From positions 62,001 to 126,000 of the forward strand of contig JAQCKF010000006.1 in NCBI GenBank assembly GCA_027592275.1: DNA of 64,000 nucleotides, read 5' to 3'. Numbering within the stretch: the first letter of the stretch is position 1; the number at the start of each line of letters is the position of its first letter. A model generated the notes under the pieces. That model saw only the letters and a list, made by a program, of their open reading frames with translations. It ran no database searches and was not told the origin of the DNA. Of the stretch, positions 58,192-64,000 are shown one piece after another. This DNA comes from Pseudomonadota bacterium (GTDB lineage: Bacteria; Pseudomonadota; Gammaproteobacteria; Pseudomonadales; Pseudohongiellaceae). The position numbers were made by a program, and so were the translations under genes.

Positions 58192-59433
58192 TTGAGTAGC
58201 AGAAGAGTAGTGGTTACTGGACTCGGCCTTATTACCCCCTTAGGGAATGATGTCGAAACCACCTGGAACGCCATGAAGAATGGTCAGTCTGGAATTAATA
58301 CGATTGAGCATTTTGATACTTCCGACTTCAGCACTCAGTTTGGCGGCACCGTCAAAGGTTTCGAGTGCACAGATTATATGTCGGCCAAAGAAGCTCGACG
58401 CATGGATATTTTCATGCACTACGGCATCGCTGCCGGCGTTCAGGCAATTCAAGATTCAGGTGTTGATGAGAGCAATCTCGACCCTAAACGCGGCGGTGTT
58501 GCGATTGGATCTGGCATCGGCGGTATCGGCAGCATCGAAGAGACCACTCTCACTATTCAAAAGTCCGGTCCTCGTAAAGTATCTCCCTTCTTCGTACCCG
58601 GCTCAATTGTAAACATGGTAGCCGGTTCGCTATCGATTCGATTCGGATTGCAAGGCCCTAATATCGCCGTTGTAACCGCCTGTACTACTGGTACTCACAA
58701 CATCGGTCTAGCCGCGAATATGATTGCAAACAACCAAGCTGATGTCATGGTCGCCGGTGGCGCCGAAATGGCTACCACTCCGGTCGGACTTGGCGGCTTC
58801 TGTGCAGCTAGAGCACTTTCCCAAAGAAATGATGATCCGCAACGCGCGAGTCGTCCCTGGGATAAAGATCGTGATGGTTTCGTGCTCAGCGATGGCGCTG
58901 GAATCATGGTGCTCGAAGAATATGAGCACGCGAAGAAGCGCGGCGCGAATATTTACGCTGAACTAGTTGGCTTTGGCATGAGCGGCGATGCCTACCACAT
59001 GACATCTCCCTCTGAAGGTGGCGCAGGTGCAGCTCAATGTATGCAGAATGCTCTAGACAGTGCAGGCCTGAATGCTTCAGACGTGGAATATGTAAACGCC
59101 CACGGTACATCAACAATGGCTGGAGATATCGCGGAGACACAGGCGGTCAAGACTGTCTTTGCAGGACATACTGATAAGCTTTGCGTCAGCTCTACAAAAT
59201 CGATGATCGGTCATCTGTTAGGTGCATCAGGATCTGTCGAGGCAATCGTGTCGGTTTTAACGCTGCGCGACCAAGTCATTAGCCCGACCATAAACCTTGA
59301 TAACCCGGACGAAGGCTGTGACCTTGACTACGTTCCAAATGAAAGTCGCGAGATGAAAGTTAGTGTCGCGCTGTCTAATTCATTTGGCTTCGGCGGCACT
59401 AACGGTAGTTTGATCTTCTCTAGGCTTAAATAG
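58192..59433 (+). CDS. fabF: 3-oxoacyl-ACP synthase II
   Basis: This chain-elongating condensing enzyme has 413 residues. The nucleophilic Cys (about 164) is in [19 protein letters not shown]. One catalytic His is in [15 protein letters not shown] and the second in [17 protein letters not shown]. The start is TTG at 58192, 9 bases after AGGAG, and gives the family N-terminus [20 protein letters not shown]. Confidence 0.97.
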   Translation: MSSRRVVVTGLGLITPLGNDVETTWNAMKNGQSGINTIEHFDTSDFSTQFGGTVKGFECTDYMSAKEARRMDIFMHYGIAAGVQAIQDSGVDESNLDPKRGGVAIGSGIGGIGSIEETTLTIQKSGPRKVSPFFVPGSIVNMVAGSLSIRFGLQGPNIAVVTACTTGTHNIGLAANMIANNQADVMVAGGAEMATTPVGLGGFCAARALSQRNDDPQRASRPWDKDRDGFVLSDGAGIMVLEEYEHAKKRGANIYAELVGFGMSGDAYHMTSPSEGGAGAAQCMQNALDSAGLNASDVEYVNAHGTSTMAGDIAETQAVKTVFAGHTDKLCVSSTKSMIGHLLGASGSVEAIVSVLTLRDQVISPTINLDNPDEGCDLDYVPNESREMKVSVALSNSFGFGGTNGSLIFSRLK

Positions 59434-59446
59434 CCGGTTCCCCTTC

Positions 59447-60288
59447 ATGCTCGACGGACCCTTGCAAAGTTTAATAAACGGACGGCAAGCGGAACACATT
59501 TCAATTCGTGACCGTGGATTCCAATACGGAGACGGCTGTTTCGAAACTGTTAGAGTCCTCTCTAACAAACCCATACTATGGTTAGCGCACCTCAAGCGGC
59601 TAGAACGTGCCTGCAAAACGCTGCATCTATCTGTGAATTTCGAGTTATTGAAAAATGAGATAACGCAGTTGTTGCAGGGTAATAAAAGTGCAGATGTCAT
59701 CCTAAAAATTACCGTAACTCGTGGAGAAGGAGGCAGAGGCTATACCCCGCCTGAGCAGGCTGACTGCACCCGCATAATTCAATTAATAGACTATGTCGCC
59801 CCTGATACAAATAACGCAGCTAGAGTAGTCGTATGTCAACACAGGCTTTCGAGCAATTCTCTTTTAGGCGGTATCAAACATCTGAATAGGCTGGATCAAG
59901 TACTAGCTAGTGCGCAGATACCAGCGGGCTTCGATGAAGGCTTATGCATGGATCAGCAAGGTACTGTCATCGAGGGTTGCAGGAGTAATGTACTTCTGGC
60001 TATCGACAATCAACTAGTTACACCAGATCTTAGCAAAAACGGCGTAGAAGGCGTTATGCTCAATCACTTGATCGACGAGTTCCAGGCGCAGGGTACACGC
60101 GTGCTCAGAAAAACTATTAGTCTGCGTGAACTGAAAACAGCTAGTGAGATTTTTCTGTGTAATAGCGTCTTTGGCATTTGGCCAGTGGCCGAGATAGAGA
60201 ATGACGACTGGCGAATAAGTAGAGAAGTAGGGCCTTTCACCGCAGCGGCTCTAGAGATTCAAACCAAACTATTTAGAAATAACACAAG

Positions 60289-60292
<4 letters not shown>
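59447..60292 (+). CDS. pabC: Aminodeoxychorismate lyase
   Basis: This PLP enzyme of fold type IV makes p-aminobenzoate for folate. The protein has 281 residues. It has SIRDRGFQYGDGCFETVRVL, the PLP-lysine in LLGGIKHLNRLDQVLA (about 144), and VIEGCRSNVLLAI. The neighbours fabF and mltG confirm PabC over a branched-chain aminotransferase. It overlaps mltG by 4 bases (ATGA). Confidence 0.93.
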
Positions 60293-62018
<1,726 letters not shown>

Positions 62019-62030
62019 AGTAAATACTAG

Positions 62031-63104
62031 ATGACCGAGACTACTTCGAATTCAGAAAATGCGCTAAGCGCGCCATTCCCATGGCAAGTTGCTCAGTGGG
62101 CACAACTCAGCCGCGCATTCGCAGCTAGTCAGTTAGCCCATGCCTATCTGCTAAGTGGATGTGAAGGTTTAGGTAAATCCCTCTTCGCGGAGAGTTTTGC
62201 TCGATATGTTCTCTGTTTGAAGCCCATTACTCAAAGCGCAGTAGGAGTAGGTGGGCTTGCTGATACGGCAGTTGCCTGCGGGAGTTGTAACAACTGCCTG
62301 AAATGCGGTGCGGGCAACCACCCAGACATACTAACAATCGAGCCGGAAGAGGGTAGCAAGAACATCAAGATCGATCAGATACGCTGGCTGTCTGAATTCG
62401 TGATTCGCAGCAGCCATTCTGGCGGAGCGAAGGTGGTGATCATCCAGAGCGCACATCTTTTAAATGCCAATGCGGCGAACGCGCTGCTAAAAACCTTAGA
62501 AGAACCGAACGACAATACTCACGTTTTCCTCGTTTCTGATCACCCGGGTCGACTCGTAGCTACAATACGCAGCCGCTGCCAGAAACTCGCTTTTCAAGTA
62601 CCCGACGCCGCCATTGCCGCTTCTTGGTTGCAGACGATCATTGGGGAGGCGAATGTAAACTCGATTCTAGAAGCAAGTGATATGAGGCCACTCATTGCAC
62701 TACAGCTAGTAGAAGGAGACTCACTGCAGGACAGAGCGCGATTTTTACAGAGCATCTGTGACATGAAAGCCGGTAAGAAATCCATTCAACAAGCGCTCTC
62801 ACTAGTGGCTAAGAATGGAGAATCGGAAGTATTGCAGTACTTCTCCGCTTTCTTGTCTAAACTTACTAAATACAGCCTAACGGGTATTGTTGATAACGAA
62901 GACGATCCCACGCTTCAAAGTATGTACGCGCTGTTGGTTCCCTCTAAGGAGAAATCAATCGCACAGACAGTTGCCAGTTCACTGGCACTTCTCTATACCG
63001 AAGTAGAAACGGCGCGGCGACAGCTAGCCTCTACTACAAACCCAAATCCACAGCTCATCATGGAGTCTATCCTGTGGCAATGGAGCAAGCTTGATCTTAA
63101 CTAG
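62031..63104 (+). CDS. holB: DNA polymerase III subunit delta'
   Basis: This clamp-loader stator subunit has 357 residues. It has a P-loop-like GCEGLGKSLFAESFARYV. Zinc cysteines are in ACGSCNNCLKCGAGNHPD, with [36 protein letters not shown] and TIRSRCQKLAF. The SRC motif is kept, while Walker B is degenerate, as in delta'. It follows tmk after 12 bases and precedes pilZ. Confidence 0.95.
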   Translation: MTETTSNSENALSAPFPWQVAQWAQLSRAFAASQLAHAYLLSGCEGLGKSLFAESFARYVLCLKPITQSAVGVGGLADTAVACGSCNNCLKCGAGNHPDILTIEPEEGSKNIKIDQIRWLSEFVIRSSHSGGAKVVIIQSAHLLNANAANALLKTLEEPNDNTHVFLVSDHPGRLVATIRSRCQKLAFQVPDAAIAASWLQTIIGEANVNSILEASDMRPLIALQLVEGDSLQDRARFLQSICDMKAGKKSIQQALSLVAKNGESEVLQYFSAFLSKLTKYSLTGIVDNEDDPTLQSMYALLVPSKEKSIAQTVASSLALLYTEVETARRQLASTTNPNPQLIMESILWQWSKLDLN

Positions 63105-63154
63105 CTAACTAGTAGACAGTACTTACATGCAGTAACAGGAAGAGGGAATCGCTC

Positions 63155-63523
63155 ATCACCGCCAGCACACCCATTCTTTCGATTCACATTGATAGCCTGG
63201 ACACCCTAAAATGCGCCTATATGCCTTTCCTCAAGAATGGCGGTTTGTTCTTGCCTGTAGCGGCGGCCACTCAAATGAAAAGACAGCCACACAACACTTT
63301 TAAATTTCAAGGCAGCGTATGCCTGTTACTAAAACTTCTCGATGATTCACAACGACATTTTTGCTTAACTACAATTGTCTGGATAATGCCTGCTGTAATC
63401 CGTGGCGATCGCTGCAATGGGATAGGCTTACACTTCGATAGGAGTGACTCACAGATTAGAACATTGATCGAGTCTAGGCTTGGCAATTACGAAAATGCGC
63501 TAAGCAAATCGCAGACGCTATAG
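63155..63523 (+). CDS. pilZ: Type IV pilus assembly protein PilZ, apparent AUC start codon
   Basis: The conserved core AYMPFLKNGGLFLPV and later VCLLLKLLDDSQRHF, VWIMPAVIRGDRCNGIGLHF match PilZ of type IV piliation, a divergent PilZ domain that lacks the RxxxR c-di-GMP motif. The first ATG in frame (63221) lies in the middle of the conserved block. The open frame runs upstream to a stop just after holB, and the expected N-terminus (TASTPILSIHIDSLDTLKC) is present. No ATG, GTG or TTG precedes it. ATC at 63155 stands 7 bases after a strong AGGAAGAGGGA site. From there the protein has 122 residues, the family length. The place after holB is the usual one. Confidence 0.85.
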   Translation: MTASTPILSIHIDSLDTLKCAYMPFLKNGGLFLPVAAATQMKRQPHNTFKFQGSVCLLLKLLDDSQRHFCLTTIVWIMPAVIRGDRCNGIGLHFDRSDSQIRTLIESRLGNYENALSKSQTL

Positions 63524-63556
63524 AGCTTTTTTCTGTAGCTCGCCATTAAATCGAGT

Positions 63557-64000
63557 CTAGAGCTCAACACGATTACTAATGTATACAGCAATAGCAAGGC
63601 TCGCTGTAAGCCCCGGCGACTCCATGCCGAAAAGCTGAATCAGGCCAGGCAGACCGTGCACACTTTCTCCCTGAATTTCGAAATCTGCAGCTGCCTCGCC
63701 TAAACCCGACAGTTTTGGTCTGATCCCTGAGTATGCTGGCTTTAGGTCAGCGGCTTGGATCGCCGGGAAGTAAGAAGAGATGCTTTTCGCAAAAGATTTC
63801 GTTTTGTTGTCGTCAATTTCGAAATCGACTTTCTCGACGTACTCTGTATCTGGTCCAAATTTAAGTTGCGACGACATATCCATTGTCGCGTGAATTCCCA
63901 GACCAATCGTATTGGCTTCTGGCATCGGATAGATTAAGTGAGAAAAAGGATTCGGCCGGCGGTAGTCGAAGTAATCTCCCTTACAGTAGTGAAGTTTTGG
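63557..64000 (-). CDS. FAD-dependent oxidoreductase (L-2-hydroxyglutarate oxidase-like), 5' part cut by window edge
   Basis: The frame is open from the right edge and ends at 63557, giving the C-terminal 147 residues. It begins PKLHYCKGDYFDYRRPNPFS and continues HLIYPMPEANTIGLGIHATM, with IRPKLSGLGEAAADFEIQGE near the end. This pattern is typical of the DAO-superfamily LhgO/L-2-hydroxyglutarate dehydrogenase group, which oxidises 2-hydroxy acids using FAD. The N-terminal FAD-binding part is outside the window, so the exact substrate is not sure. It converges on pilZ and takes the place where tatD is found in pseudomonads. Confidence 0.8.
   Translation of the reverse strand, partial: PKLHYCKGDYFDYRRPNPFSHLIYPMPEANTIGLGIHATMDMSSQLKFGPDTEYVEKVDFEIDDNKTKSFAKSISSYFPAIQAADLKPAYSGIRPKLSGLGEAAADFEIQGESVHGLPGLIQLFGMESPGLTASLAIAVYISNRVEL

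Overview
The window is a dense, bacterial chromosomal segment made almost wholly of housekeeping genes. Gene content and order point to a gammaproteobacterium near the Pseudomonas/Cellvibrio/marine OM-type lineages. The main markers are ffs-dnaX-ybaB-recR, gltA divergent from sdhCDAB-sucAB-lpd-sucCD, yceD-rpmF-plsX-fabD-fabG-acpP-fabF-pabC-mltG-tmk-holB-pilZ, long-form QueF, HrpA, HtpG and NfuA. Many genes use GTG or TTG starts. I cannot name the genus. No transposase, integrase, phage gene, CRISPR array or plasmid function was seen.

Layout. 1-6636: a sulfite reductase gene cut by the left edge, metH, nfuA, an all-alpha dUTPase and a small coiled-coil protein. 7037-10333: tRNA-Glu, a YadG/YadH-type ABC exporter, queF, tRNA-Ser with a strong terminator, then a hairpin-rich non-coding block. 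10334-22060: a PQQ dehydrogenase, 4.5S RNA, dnaX-ybaB-recR-rnd-ycgN and a small membrane protein, a membrane/winged-helix protein, and a MoxR ATPase/VWA pair translationally coupled to an acyl-CoA synthetase. 22120-30384: hrpA, an MlaA homologue, a TerB-like gene, dusA, gltX and tRNA-Ala. 30385-43256: the TCA-cycle block. 43708-48932: a second-type TonB energising cluster (DUF3450 protein, large ExbB with periplasmic coiled coil, short ExbB, ExbD, TonB, TPR protein). 49071-52798: htpG and argS, convergent. 52952-63523: rluC and the fatty-acid synthesis/division-associated operon down to pilZ. The right edge cuts an LhgO-like oxidoreductase.

How the genes work together. The TCA block encodes citrate synthase, succinate dehydrogenase, the 2-oxoglutarate dehydrogenase complex and succinyl-CoA synthetase as one unit closed by a strong terminator. 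The TonB cluster supplies a complete inner-membrane motor for outer-membrane import, but no receptor is present. The fab cluster links ribosomal protein L32, phospholipid and fatty-acid synthesis, folate synthesis, murein processing and replication.

I found no wholly new system. The most notable points are fine-scale: a pilZ gene that appears to start at AUC; a dnaX A10 slippery run with a stop right behind it in both other frames; a textbook promoter 9 nt in front of yceD, implying a leaderless mRNA; a heat-shock promoter for htpG placed so that its transcript begins inside the upstream terminator; an IscR-like site in front of nfuA; a CRP-like dyad before the sdh promoter; and a branched palindromic element after tRNA-Ser.
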